From: Undaria pinnatifida
Taxonomy: Eukaryota > Sar > Phaeophyceae > Laminariales > Alariaceae
Length of the DNA stretch: 64,000 bases
Reading direction: 5' to 3'
Assembly: GCA_012845835.1 (NCBI GenBank)
Contig: JABAKD010000011.1
Span: 13,725,214 to 13,789,213 of the forward strand
The notes beneath the pieces are model-generated. The model was not told where the DNA came from. It saw only the letters and a list, made by a program, of their open reading frames with translations, and made no database searches. The position numbers and the translations under genes are program-made. Position 1 is the stretch's first letter. Each line of letters opens with the position of its first letter. Positions 63,601 through 64,000 of the stretch are shown in pieces.

Positions 63601-63835
63601 CTCACTCACTCACTCACTCACTCCCCCCCTCCTTCCCTTCCCTTTCACTCTTTTGTATCAGGGGACACCTGGCTCACTGCACTCTGGCCATCCTGGCGGT
63701 GACGGGGGACTACGAGAACTACGCCAAGCTGCGACTGGCGTACAACAGCATAGCCGACAGCCCCGGAATGGAGAGGGCTCCCCCTTGGGAAGAGTGGACT
63801 GGCATGCGCCCTATGTGCGGGACTGTCTTCTGCAG
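11092..63835 (+). CDS. Zn(2)-Cys(6) binuclear-cluster transcription-factor-like protein (11 exons, 3' end beyond window)
   Basis: Eleven exons (11092-11351, 35871-36155, 43230-43337, 48766-49006, 50347-50420, 54351-54396, 55345-55416, 59333-59464, 60266-60657, 62176-62331, 63662-63835) join with matching phases into 646 residues plus two bases. Residues 52-99 form a zinc cluster, with cysteines at 60, 63, 70, 86, 89 and 97 preceded by RTRRLRG. In the known family two zinc ions held by six cysteines contact DNA in the nucleus. Residues 183-220 (GLVGLHENAYIGDFFRT, GFLPLTNES) and the helical remainder (YVQLAHEALALC, ALVQNFLGNE, LLFFKACDMFVGNF, YIRSIAAYIDMVEG) resemble a body I associate with stramenopile Zn-cluster proteins (inference from memory). 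Introns run from 0.8 to 24.5 kb. Function is inferred from the domain only; targets are unknown. Confidence 0.85.
13302..13415 (+). repeat. Two near-perfect tandem units, about 57 bp
   Basis: AAGGACGACGCCTGAGACCA through CGCTAAGCACCCTGTA occurs twice. It shares GACCACGGCTTGT with the SINE-2 body. Confidence 0.75.
13483..13720 (+). repeat. Family E element
   Basis: It reads CACCCAGCACAACCAGTGTC, then GTGGTCGCAAACTACAAGAC and GGCCATGCAATGCCAAGG. About ten relatives occur in the window. Confidence 0.6.
13850..13945 (+). repeat. Family B element, diverged
   Basis: It reads CGCGATCGGAGCGTCACACG, then a degraded core and CGATCTCAAAGCTGTGAG. Confidence 0.5.
14105..14190 (-). repeat. Family E fragment, reverse
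   Basis: GCATCAGCACGCACACTCGT, GTGCTGGATGGAGATGG and AATATCAGTTTAATGCGAAC match the reverse of the family start. Confidence 0.55.
14757..14965 (+). repeat. About 195-bp dispersed direct repeat, copy 1
   Basis: It begins TTCCTGGGTGGCTATCTCAC, contains GGGGCAAGGTTAACACCAAG and TCTGCGTTTTGCAGATGGAC, and ends TGGAGCTTGAGCTTTTTTTA. Copy 2 is at 20323-20535 in the same orientation. Confidence 0.8.
15830..16710 (+). repeat. Satellite of four units, about 206-224 bp each
   Basis: The landmark AGGGGCTGACA-type (AGAAGGGGCTAAC, AGAGAGACTGACG, AAAAGGGGCTGACA twice) recurs near 16012, 16219, 16425 and 16649. CCACAGCCAGCCACCGTAT and GAGCAACAACA recur with it. Units are about 70-80 percent alike. Confidence 0.7.
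17495..17640 (+). repeat. Family F element
   Basis: ATATGACCGCATTATTAGGG, ACGCCAAGCGATTTTGGCCG and TATCGGGATGCCGCCTTATA follow the family order. Confidence 0.6.
17815..18100 (+). repeat. Dispersed element with TTAGGG core, copy 1
   Basis: GCGAAGCCGCGCTCGGGCAG, GGGTTAGGGTTAGGATTGGG and GGGTCGACCCCGTCTGG. It pairs with 61470-61625, which has the same order of blocks. Confidence 0.6.
18808..19410 (-). repeat. Family B long element, reverse, with internal tandem units
   Basis: The complement carries the core GCAAAAGATGAGTTTCGAC and CACAGCTGTCAGATTTTGTC. About 85-bp subunits (GTGCGTGGAAACTATAAATC..GAATGCACCGGTTTATCA) repeat near 19172 and 19275. Confidence 0.6.
19700..19795 (-). repeat. Family E fragment, reverse
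   Basis: GCATCGGTACGAACAGTTGG, GTGCTGGATGCTGATGGG and AATATCAGTTGAAATTGG follow the family order in reverse. Confidence 0.55.
20323..20535 (+). repeat. About 195-bp dispersed direct repeat, copy 2
   Basis: It has the same landmarks as 14757-14965, with a short extra GGGAACCTTCTTAGGGTTCGG duplication of the GGTTCGGCC section. Confidence 0.8.
21525..21935 (+). repeat. Family B long element
   Basis: It begins CATCTATGCGACCTGAAGCT, contains CACAGCTGTCAGATTTTGTC, and ends with GCAAAGATGAGATCCGACAA and CTCACAGCTGGAGTG. The same order is found at 53525-54110. Confidence 0.65.
22060..22285 (+). repeat. Family B element
   Basis: GGTTTTGTCCCCCTCAACAC, CACGCGCGATCGAAGTATCA, GCAGCTTGCAGCGCTGAG and GTCACAGCTGAGGTGCG occur in family-B order. 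Confidence 0.6.
22743..22830 (+). mobile_element. Family A MITE
   Basis: It has the same core (GGAAACCCGTTTTTGGGG, ACTTGGATTTAG) and the right end AAGGGGTTAA. The left TTAA is mutated (TTTGTCCCTTTAC). Confidence 0.7.
23055..23345 (+). mobile_element. SINE-2 copy
   Basis: GGTCGCCCCGGTGGCGTATC, box B-like GAGTTCGAATCCCGAATCC, then CGCGATAAAAATTAAAGGC and GACCACGGCTTGTCCAGAAG. It shares the head style of SINE-1 but has a different body. Confidence 0.6.
23995..24085 (-). repeat. Family B core (subfamily with ACGTCAGCC end), reverse
   Basis: The complement reads GTACCAACAACGCAGGTTGC, AAAGATGAGTATTGACCTGA and GGCTGACGTCCTTGAAAAA. It matches 39430-39515 closely in the opposite orientation. Confidence 0.65.
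24225..24495 (-). mobile_element. SINE-2 copy, reverse
   Basis: Box B on the complement is GTAGGTTCGAACCTAGGAGC, beside a GCGGTCGAGG tRNA-like head. CGGACAAGCCGTGCCGTGGT and CCGGTACTTGCCTTCG mark the body. Partial relatives lie at 25935-26015 and 42350-42500. Confidence 0.6.
25935..26015 (-). repeat. SINE-2 body fragment
   Basis: CAGCTTCTGGACAAGCCGTG and TCGGTTCTTGCCTTCAATTT match the body of SINE-2 in reverse. Confidence 0.55.
26388..26745 (+). mobile_element. SINE-1 copy
   Basis: The head is GGTCGCCCCGGTGGTCTA, the box B-like is AGGGGTTCAAATGTCG, and the body includes AGCGTGGGTAAGCACAA and GGGGAGAAGAGCCTGCTT. Confidence 0.7.
26752..26890 (+). repeat. Family E element
   Basis: It reads GTCTACACCCAGCAACCTGT, GTCCGTGCTGGCGCCTCATG and GAGCTCTGTGGTCACAAACT, and directly follows a SINE-1 copy. 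Confidence 0.55.
27268..27480 (-). repeat. Family E long segment, reverse
   Basis: GGTACCCGGTACGCTCGCAC, CTGTGACTTCATAATTTG and GAAGAATCAGCACAGACACC match 28455-28655 over about 200 bp. Confidence 0.6.
28176..28331 (-). other. Unidentified 51-codon open segment ending in an acidic C-terminus
   Basis: On the complement it reads NALKAFIAWDPGSVESHVFG then MESPDSDDDVDFDV and a TGA. It is preceded by a pyrimidine tract and CTCTAAAG, a possible acceptor. The acidic tail and biased third positions look coding. I cannot assign a family, and no matching upstream exon was found. It may be a remnant of a transposon-encoded protein or a nested gene's last exon. Confidence 0.3.
28455..28655 (-). repeat. 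Family E long segment, reverse, with TACCAGGTA
   Basis: GTACCCGGTACGCTTGCATT, CTGTGACTACAGAATTTAT and GAAGAATCAGCACGGACACT match 27268-27480. A TACCAGGTA (28550-28558) sits where the sister copy has none. Confidence 0.6.
28660..29040 (+). mobile_element. SINE-1 copy with a family-E insertion in its head
   Basis: GGTCGCCCCGGTGGTCTAA is followed at about 28680-28760 by the family-E segment (TTCTTCACATTAAACCG, CATCCAGCACACCCAGTG). The SINE then resumes with GTGGTAACCCTCGGATACTA and ACAATTCGACGCGAGTCG. Confidence 0.62.
30016..30415 (+). repeat. Family E long copy, sister of 31690-32099
   Basis: It runs from a TG run through TCGTCGACATCCAGCACACC, CTACGACACAGAGATAATGC and an AAAAC-rich tract to CTCGGAAAAGAAACATAATA. 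It is almost identical to the downstream copy, with an 8-bp gap (ATTAAACC) and an empty TA site at 30406-30407. Confidence 0.8.
30655..31090 (+). repeat. GGGACC/CCCTTA-rich element (family N), copy 1
   Basis: TTACTAGCATTCTATGTGGC, GTTTTTCAAGCGGGCGACAG and many CCCTTA/TAAGGG steps. An inverted relative is at 32610-33020. Confidence 0.55.
31690..32099 (+). repeat. Family E long copy, sister of 30016-30415
   Basis: It has the same sequence as the upstream copy but contains CATTAAACCG near the start and TACCAGGTA at 32082-32090. Confidence 0.8.
32215..32345 (+). repeat. Family B element
   Basis: It reads CGCGATCTCGGAGTATCACA, CAGCTTGCAAAGATGAGTTC and CTCGCAGCTGGAGTGTATTT. The frame from the ATG stays open: MSSDEILHLAAGVYF. 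Confidence 0.65.
32610..33020 (-). repeat. Family N element, inverted copy 2
   Basis: The complement has TTTCTAGCAATATATGCGGC and GTTTTTCAACCGGAAGACTA at positions equal to those in copy 1. Confidence 0.55.
33873..34207 (-). mobile_element. SINE-1 copy, full length, reverse
   Basis: The complementary strand carries the head GGTCGCTCCGGTGGTCTGG, box B AGGGGTTCAAATCTCC, ACAATTCGACGCGGGTCG and the AGCCTGCTTAGCGACCCC block. Confidence 0.72.
34383..34558 (+). repeat. 26-bp minisatellite, seven near-identical copies
   Basis: The unit is GGCTACAAGACCGATGCTTT plus TTGCTC. Only single-base differences occur (GGTTAC once, GATCGAT once). Its 26-base period rotates the frame, so a 26-residue repeat peptide appears in translation; this is an artefact. 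Confidence 0.85.
35540..35628 (-). repeat. Family E fragment, reverse
   Basis: GGCACGAACACTGGTTGTGC, GGACGTGGATGGGTGATGG and ATCTGTTTAATGTGAAGG match the family. Confidence 0.55.
35871..36155 (+). CDS. Zn2Cys6 gene exon 2 (second half of zinc cluster)
   Basis: The acceptor is GGTAACAG|TTTCTGC. The first base completes Ser87 and gives C-S-F-C then E-C, finishing the C-x2-C-x6-C-x15-C-x2-C-x7-C cluster. SERLPTGPR follows, then a low-complexity basic, Gly- and Pro-rich linker. The donor is AAGCG|GTGAGT, phase 2. A second AG 13 bases downstream (CATCCAG) would break the phase and the cluster. Confidence 0.85.
36525..36745 (-). repeat. Family F element, reverse, diverged
   Basis: AAGGCGTTAAAACTCGCTTG, CCAATAAGGCGGCCGTATTG and CTATACCACACCACACCACC match the reverse of the family. 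Confidence 0.5.
36883..37440. repeat. TAG/AGT trinucleotide microsatellites
   Basis: TAG runs at 36883-36955 and AGT/AGC runs at 37250-37440, separated by unique sequence. They give artefactual Ser- and Tyr-rich frames. Confidence 0.85.
37555..37655 (+). repeat. Family B element, intact core
   Basis: It reads GCGCGATCGGAGTATCACAC, GGCTTGCAAAGATGAGCTTC and GATCTCATAGCTGGAGTG, then a T-rich end. Confidence 0.65.
37676..38098. mobile_element. Fold-back element with about 110-bp terminal inverted repeats made of family B core
   Basis: Left arm 37676-37798 and right arm 37978-38098 are roughly 85 percent identical as inverted copies. Both carry GACTCATGAAA at the outer side, GCAAAGATGAGTA near the middle and CTCACAGCTGACTTAGTTG at the inner side. 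The central 180 bp is unrelated and non-coding. This is a MITE-like structure. Confidence 0.7.
38640..38815 (+). repeat. Three-unit tandem, about 60 bp
   Basis: GTGGCACTGTTCAACCGGCA / CTATTGGTAGCCCTCCAAGC recurs three times. Related GGCACTATAGAG segments occur at 14230-14400 and 32460-32600. Confidence 0.65.
39170..39385 (+). repeat. CGGGT-rich dispersed element (family G)
   Basis: CACGGGTCGAATCACTGCTG, then runs of GACCCGACC/GGGTCGGGT with a GTGATATTCGAAAACCT spacer. Other copies are at 43490-43720, 55925-56060, 60680-60850 and 62650-62880. Confidence 0.65.
39430..39515 (+). repeat. Family B core
   Basis: GTACCAACAACGCAGCTTGC, AAAGATGAGTGTTGACCCGA and GGCTGACGTCCTTGAAATAT. The frame from the ATG reads MSVDPKFVKLKADVLEIFF. 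Confidence 0.65.
39690..39905 (+). repeat. Family E element
   Basis: ACATCCAGCACAACGGGTGT, GTGGTCGTAAACTCCGAAAC and TTTGGCCATTCAATGCCGAA match the 13483 copy. Confidence 0.6.
40612..41090 (-). mobile_element. SINE-1 copy interrupted by a family A MITE
   Basis: The tail (AGCCTGCTTAAATGACCCC on the complement) and the head (GGTTCGAATCCCACGTGGGG region at 40980-41000, GGTGGTCTAGAAATAGTGG near 41080) lie on either side of the 89-bp MITE. Confidence 0.65.
40882..40970 (+). mobile_element. Family A MITE inserted inside a SINE-1 copy
   Basis: TTAACCCCTTTACAACTGG to AAAGGGGTTAA are both intact. SINE-1 sequence lies on both sides (tail 40612-40850, tRNA-like head 40976-41090, reverse orientation), which defines the element borders. 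Confidence 0.8.
41195..41530. repeat. GATC-rich palindromic cluster (family O)
   Basis: ACAGATCACGATCTA-type units recur (41245-41320), then AGATCGTACAGATCGTACGG, GACCCGGCAACCAATAAGC and GATCATCTGCCCGACGTG. Confidence 0.6.
41576..41725 (+). repeat. Family F element
   Basis: GGTGGTGTACCAGAACATG, GTCGCGCCAAACCATTTTGA and CCGCCTTGTTGG match the family. Confidence 0.55.
41815..41880 (+). repeat. Family B core fragment
   Basis: CTGCAAAGATGAGTTTTGATC and TTCGATCTCACAGCGTAAGT match the core of the family. Confidence 0.5.
42350..42500 (-). repeat. SINE-2 body fragment
   Basis: TCTCGACAAGCCATATGGTC, CCCCCGGTACTTGCCTTCAA and GCTCGTCGATTTGCATGCAA follow the SINE-2 body order in reverse. Confidence 0.55.
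42601..42740 (+). repeat. Dispersed segment, inverted partner at 56720-56840
   Basis: GCGTGAGGCATGACGATGCG, TCGGATTGCCTCGAGTTTTT and TCCTAGACGCTTTTGATGAC match the complement of 56720-56840 (CATGCCTCACGCTTTGCTTG, CGTCTAGGAAAAGCTTGAGG). Confidence 0.6.
43230..43337 (+). CDS. Zn2Cys6 gene exon 3
   Basis: The acceptor is TTTCTACAG|CGC and the donor GAGAG|GTAAGG, phase 2 to phase 2. It encodes residues 182-217, including GLVGLHENAYIGDFFRTLGF. The acceptor follows a CTG-rich run and a good polypyrimidine tract. Confidence 0.88.
43490..43720 (+). repeat. Family G element
   Basis: TTTCATGGGTCGGATCACCA, GGTCGGGTCGGCTCGG, GTGATATTGGAAAACTTTCT and CGGCCCGGCCCGG runs. Confidence 0.65.
44161..44248 (+). 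mobile_element. Family A MITE
   Basis: The left end TTAACCCCTTTACAACTGG is intact. The right end stops at AAAGGGGTCC, so the right TTAA is altered. Confidence 0.75.
44340..44815 (+). repeat. Two-unit tandem, about 276 bp
   Basis: GGCTGGGTGTTACAGGACGT (44390) and GGCTAGGTACATGAATACTG (44666) start equal points. GCGCGTTTGTGGCTCGA and GAGGATTGTGGTG recur in each. A third diverged relative is at 58850-59050. Confidence 0.6.
44823..44872 (+). repeat. 11-bp minisatellite GTAGTGACTGT
   Basis: Four to five tandem units of GTAGTGACTGT. Confidence 0.8.
44880..45150 (+). repeat. Tandem of about 117-bp units
   Basis: TTTTCAAGGCTTGTGTTTAC (44933) and TTTTCGAGGGCTTGTGTTTC (45048) recur with ACTCCGC..GAACGAATAACCAGCCCA. 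A third partial unit follows. Confidence 0.6.
45276..45445 (+). repeat. Family F element
   Basis: GGCGGTGGCGTGGTATGGTA, GGGGGAATCCGCCTTATTC, GCGCCAAGCAATTTTGACCG and ATCGGGATACCGCC follow the family order. Confidence 0.6.
45985..46073 (-). mobile_element. Family A MITE, reverse orientation
   Basis: The plus strand reads TTAACCCCTTTAGAGCCCC through GGGTTTCCAGTTGTAAAGG to GGTTAA. Both ends are intact. Confidence 0.78.
46395..46580 (+). repeat. Two tandem family B cores
   Basis: Two units (about 46395-46460 and 46500-46580) each begin AACAAGCCGGAG and run through CGCAGCTTGC to CGAACTCACAGCTG. Confidence 0.6.
46738..46985 (-). repeat. Family F element, reverse, with an 18-bp internal expansion
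   Basis: Six tandem units of AAGGCGGTATCCCGGTAT lie at about 46758-46868, then ATAGGGCGGTCAAAATCGCT and CCAATAAGGCGGCCATGTTG. Because 18 is a multiple of three, both strands give long artefactual open frames. Confidence 0.65.
46995..47195 (+). mobile_element. SINE-1 fragment, degenerate
   Basis: GACCCAAGTCGACGAGGAC, GTGCTCCGTTGTGGGGG and ACCCCGGATCTGAGTATACG follow the SINE-1 body order. Confidence 0.4.
47510..47555 (+). repeat. 10-bp minisatellite GTTTAGTCTA
   Basis: Four to five tandem GTTTAGTCTA units. Confidence 0.8.
47795..48055 (-). mobile_element. SINE-like copy, diverged, reverse
   Basis: It carries CCCCCTCCCGTCCCCACTCC, TTACCGCGAAAACGGTT and TCTCGTCGACTGTCGTCGA, and ends in ACCACCGGGGACGCCGG. 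This is the body and head of SINE-1 in reverse with much divergence. Confidence 0.5.
48238..48320 (-). mobile_element. Family A MITE, degenerate
   Basis: It retains AACCCCTCCCGATGCTAATT and GGGTTTCCAGTTGCAAATGG with a final TTAA. It is an older, diverged copy. Confidence 0.6.
48425..48585 (+). repeat. Two-unit tandem, about 67 bp
   Basis: AAAACTAGTATATTGTGGCC and AAAACTAGCATATTGTGGCC, each followed by CTTGAC(A/G)CGCCA and ATG..CCTTGAC. Confidence 0.7.
48766..49006 (+). CDS. Zn2Cys6 gene exon 4
   Basis: The acceptor is CCTCATCAG|C, completing Ser218 (..LTNES), and the donor is GAAGCG|GTGAGT, phase 0. It encodes 80 residues: a helix (MIRKAIVTSVFRTM), a Gly-rich loop, then EADAASCVLWCTVALGYLVC. 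A C-rich tract of about 17 bases precedes it. Confidence 0.87.
49007..50346 (+). other. Zn2Cys6 gene intron 4
   Basis: It contains a short GGCGG-family fragment (49395-49445), a long TTG microsatellite (49776-49912) and degenerate 'GAGAGTGCTCTGACCGC' units (about 49925-50305, roughly 60-130 bp apart). Open frames here are translations of the microsatellite. Confidence 0.65.
49776..49912 (+). repeat. TTG microsatellite
   Basis: About 40 TTG/TTC units. It produces poly-Val, poly-Cys and poly-Gln artefact frames. Confidence 0.9.
50347..50420 (+). CDS. Zn2Cys6 gene exon 5
   Basis: The acceptor is TGTACACAG|GTG and the donor GCCAG|GTGAGA. It encodes VVGYVQLAHEALALC...AETA plus two bases (phase 2), continuing GRPREA from exon 4. 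Confidence 0.88.
50848..50928 (+). repeat. Diverged MITE relative (subfamily A2)
   Basis: It reads GCACCCACGTTTTTTTCG, ACTCGGAATTAATG, then GCAGTGAAAGGGTTG. Similar segments are at 55162-55242, 57006-57068 and 43063-43118. The common order of blocks suggests a relation to family A. Confidence 0.45.
51040..52520 (+). repeat. Three-unit satellite, about 440-630 bp, with an inverted segment and a C30 run
   Basis: GGCGCCGCCGGAGGC (51074), GGCGCCGCCGGAGGTTAATG (51704) and CGCCGCCGGAGGTTAAAAA (52148) begin equal units, and GGGATGCACCA recurs in each. Unit 1 is longer because GTTTCGTGATCACACCCAGA (51197) is inverted relative to 51155 and then directly repeated (51273). Confidence 0.7.
51647..51677. 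repeat. Poly-C tract of about 30
   Basis: An uninterrupted C run inside the satellite. The G-rich complement could form a quadruplex (inference). Confidence 0.85.
53525..54110 (+). repeat. Family B long element
   Basis: It begins CATCTATGCGACCTGAAGCT, has C-rich and TCACTGGTTGTACGACTTAC sections and CACAGCTGTCAGATTTTGTC, and ends with GCAAAGATGAGTTTCGAC and CTCACAGCTGGAGTGC. Confidence 0.65.
54351..54396 (+). CDS. Zn2Cys6 gene exon 6 (46-base exon)
   Basis: The acceptor is TTTCCGCAG|G and the donor AACGAG|GTACGC. It encodes R|AVTAMALVQNFLGNE. It was found by its phase fit and its similarity in character to the neighbouring helices. It is too short to stand out as an open frame. Confidence 0.83.
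54397..55344 (+). other. Zn2Cys6 gene intron 6
   Basis: It contains a GTT/GGT microsatellite (54467-54518), a 'GGCCGATGCTG' dispersed segment (54790-54970) and a diverged MITE relative ending GTGAAAGGGTTAG (55162-55242). Confidence 0.6.
55162..55242 (+). repeat. Diverged MITE relative (subfamily A2)
   Basis: It has GAACTGCACCCACGTTTTTG, ACTTGGAATTAATGTGGG and GGTGAAAGGGTTAG, in the same block order as 50848-50928. Confidence 0.5.
55345..55416 (+). CDS. Zn2Cys6 gene exon 7
   Basis: The acceptor is GATGGCAG|GTT and the donor CCCATG|GTGAGC, phase 0 to 0. It encodes 24 residues, VLFDNYVKIAAAIVKRL..VPM. Confidence 0.85.
55925..56060 (+). repeat. Family G element
   Basis: TCGGCCCGACCCGCAATGTT, TGAAAACCTTCTGATCCG and GACCCGACCCGACTCGACC share the order of the family. 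Confidence 0.6.
57118..57330 (+). repeat. Family F element
   Basis: CGGGTCCCCCAGTAAAGGCG, GGGGAAGCCGCCTTATTC and CTCCAAGCGAGCTTTGACGC, then three GGGATACCGCC-type units. Confidence 0.6.
57720..57790 (+). repeat. TTAGGG-like interstitial tract
   Basis: Degenerate TTAGGG/TAGGGG units (about nine), preceded by GGCTTATGGCTTATGGCTTA. Related TTAGGG motifs are at 17935-17965 and 61560-61575. Confidence 0.65.
57870..58660 (+). repeat. Four-unit tandem, about 180-300 bp, one unit split by a MITE
   Basis: GTTGGCTTCAAATCCCGCGA, GTTGGCTTCAAATGCCGCGA and GTTGGCTTCAAATCCCGAGG, with ACCGCGCAAGTAACCCGG and AACGCCGACTAT, recur. The second unit is interrupted at 58136-58224. Confidence 0.65.
58136..58224 (+). 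mobile_element. Family A MITE inserted in a tandem repeat unit
   Basis: It runs from TTAACGCCGTTACAGCTGG to GAAGGGGTTAA. It interrupts one unit of the 57870-58660 tandem, where sister units continue without it. Confidence 0.72.
58675..58800 (+). repeat. Family B element
   Basis: It reads ACACGCGCGATCGAAGTATC, CACACGCAGCTTGCAAAGCT and GGTCGATCTCACAGCTGTAG. Confidence 0.6.
59198..59245 (+). pseudogene. Diverged duplicate of exon 8 with exon-like borders (possible cassette exon or relic)
   Basis: After an AG (CTCGCAGGCAG) it reads DMSNILLLFKAFRTLL, then a GT (CTG|GTATCA). The first 11 codons match exon 8 (DLTNTLLFFKA) at about 25 of 33 bases. Its 48 bases are phase 0 to phase 0, so inclusion would keep the protein frame. 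No RNA evidence is available. Confidence 0.5.
59333..59464 (+). CDS. Zn2Cys6 gene exon 8
   Basis: The acceptor is GGTGCCTGCAG|GAC and the donor CCCAAAAAG|GTATCC, phase 0 to 0. It encodes 44 residues, DLTNTLLFFKACDMFVGNF and onward. A diverged partial copy of its first 11-16 codons lies 135 bases upstream (59198-59245). Confidence 0.87.
59497..59700 (+). repeat. AGT microsatellite
   Basis: Mixed AGT/ACT units with two GTAGATGCTACTG/GTAGTAGATGC duplications directly after exon 8. Confidence 0.85.
59709..60085 (+). mobile_element. SINE-1, near full length
   Basis: The head reads GGTGCCCCCGGTGGTTTAAC with a box B-like AGGGGTTCCATTCTCGG. The body follows with TGGGTAAGCACAATTCGACG and CGAGTCGACGAGGGAAG, then the GAGGGGGGAAGAAGAGCCTG segment and an A-rich tail. 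Head and box B suggest a tRNA-derived promoter. Six relatives lie in the window. Confidence 0.72.
60266..60657 (+). CDS. Zn2Cys6 gene exon 9 (largest exon)
   Basis: The acceptor is CCCTGGCAG|AGG after a CCACC-rich tract; the donor is ATAAGCAT|GTGAGA, phase 2. It encodes residues 407-536, with ILAQQDLCRWMLETDTRLG, a Cys-containing middle, and an acidic-plus-proline stretch (EEEEED, then PPPP) that may be an exposed or activation-type segment (inference). Unspliced, the frame hits TGA at 60659. That TGA overlaps the donor GTGAGA, and exon 10 restores the frame. Confidence 0.88.
60680..60850 (+). repeat. Family G element
   Basis: TTTCAATGGGTCATGACGCG, GGGTCGGGCCGGGTCACTG and CCCGGCCCGACCTCACCCTG. 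Confidence 0.6.
61470..61625 (+). repeat. Dispersed element with TTAGGG core, copy 2
   Basis: GCGGCGAAGCCGCGCTCGTG, CCTGGGTTAGGGTTGGGTAG and GGCTCGACGCCCTCTCGCG. Confidence 0.6.
62176..62331 (+). CDS. Zn2Cys6 gene exon 10
   Basis: The acceptor is a T11 run then CAAG|C; the donor is CCGCATG|GTGGGT, phase 2. It encodes PEVRGGAGELYIRSIAAYID, MVEGNISEAYEHMVRGAEVM and ANPGICRLSA, an antiparallel-helix-like, TPR-resembling segment. Confidence 0.88.
62650..62880 (+). repeat. Family G element
   Basis: TTTCACGGGTCATGACCCGA, GGGTCGAGTCGGGTCGGATC and CACGGGTCGGGTCGGGTCAG. Confidence 0.6.
63060..63147 (-). mobile_element. Family A MITE, degenerate
   Basis: It keeps TTTTAGAGCCCCCGGATCCC, CTATACTAACTTGG and GGGTTTCCAGGTGTAAAAGG with a terminal GTTAA. 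It is an old copy. Confidence 0.6.
63662..63835 (+). CDS. Zn2Cys6 gene exon 11 (last visible)
   Basis: The acceptor is TTTGTATCAG|G, preceded by a long CCCT/CACT polypyrimidine tract; the donor is TTCTGCAG|GTGAGG, phase 2. It encodes W|GHLAHCTLAILAVTGDYENY, KLRLAYNSIADSPGM and PPWEEWTGM. No stop codon is reached, so the gene continues to the right. Confidence 0.86.
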
Positions 63836-64000
63836 GTGAGGGTGTAACCTTAACCCTCAGTGTGGTCGACCTGCTGCGATGCGGCTCTTCCGAGGAAGTG
63901 CAGTACATTGGTTTGCGGTGCTTGGCGTACACATGTTTTCCTCGGTCGCGTTTTTCGTTGTTTTTCTTGTCATTCCTTCTTTTCTTTGGAATAGTTTTTG
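63836..64000 (+). other. Start of Zn2Cys6 gene intron 11
   Basis: Sequence after the exon 11 donor (CTGCAG|GTGAGG) to the window edge. It is T-rich toward the end, with no exon or repeat recognised. Confidence 0.6.

Larger units (their letters stand above)
62332..63661 (+). other. Zn2Cys6 gene intron 10
   Basis: It holds a CGGGT-family copy (62650-62880), a degenerate reverse-oriented MITE (63060-63147), a G12 run near 63440 and a CCCT/CACT polypyrimidine tract against the acceptor (63546-63660). Confidence 0.65.

Overview
This looks like nuclear DNA of a photosynthetic or related stramenopile, most likely a brown alga (inference, moderate confidence). Coding sequence is split into short exons with GT..AG introns. 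The larger gene joins a fungal-type Zn(2)-Cys(6) cluster to a downstream body of a kind I associate with brown-algal proteins. Between exons lie simple repeats and short interspersed elements, so only about 4 percent of the window is coding. There is no rRNA, no CRISPR array, no bacterial-style operon and no recognisable autonomous transposase.

Two divergently transcribed genes explain all the convincing coding sequence. On the minus strand (10213 down to 77, running off the left edge), five exons joined in phase 0 encode the first 193 residues of a HEAT-repeat protein resembling regulatory subunit 1 of protein phosphatase 4. On the plus strand (11092 to 63835, running off the right edge), eleven exons with matching phases encode 646 residues of a Zn(2)-Cys(6) transcription-factor-like protein. 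Its first intron is 24.5 kb and splits the zinc cluster between cysteines 4 and 5. The two start codons are 878 bases apart, so the interval 10214-11091 probably holds both promoters.

The introns are a dense mosaic of repeats: (i) an 89-bp element with TTAACCCCTTT/AAAGGGGTTAA ends (piggyBac-like MITE), (ii) two tRNA-derived SINE-like families, (iii) a family with a core starting AGCTTGCAAAGATGAG, one copy of which is a fold-back element, (iv) a family carrying CCAGCACAACCAGTGTCCG, (v) a CGGGT-rich family, (vi) a GGCGGTATCCCG family, and (vii) several local satellites and minisatellites. Copies are nested in one another.

The most unusual signal is a 9-bp near-palindrome, TACCWGGTA. It occurs 24 times exactly in 64 kb (about 0.5 expected by chance on both strands), never in an exon and without strand preference. 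Filled and empty versions of the same site differ by exactly 7 bp, as if CCWGG had been inserted at a TA with duplication of the TA. Three places also show exon-sized pieces duplicated next to the genuine exon, one of which keeps splice-like borders and an open phase.
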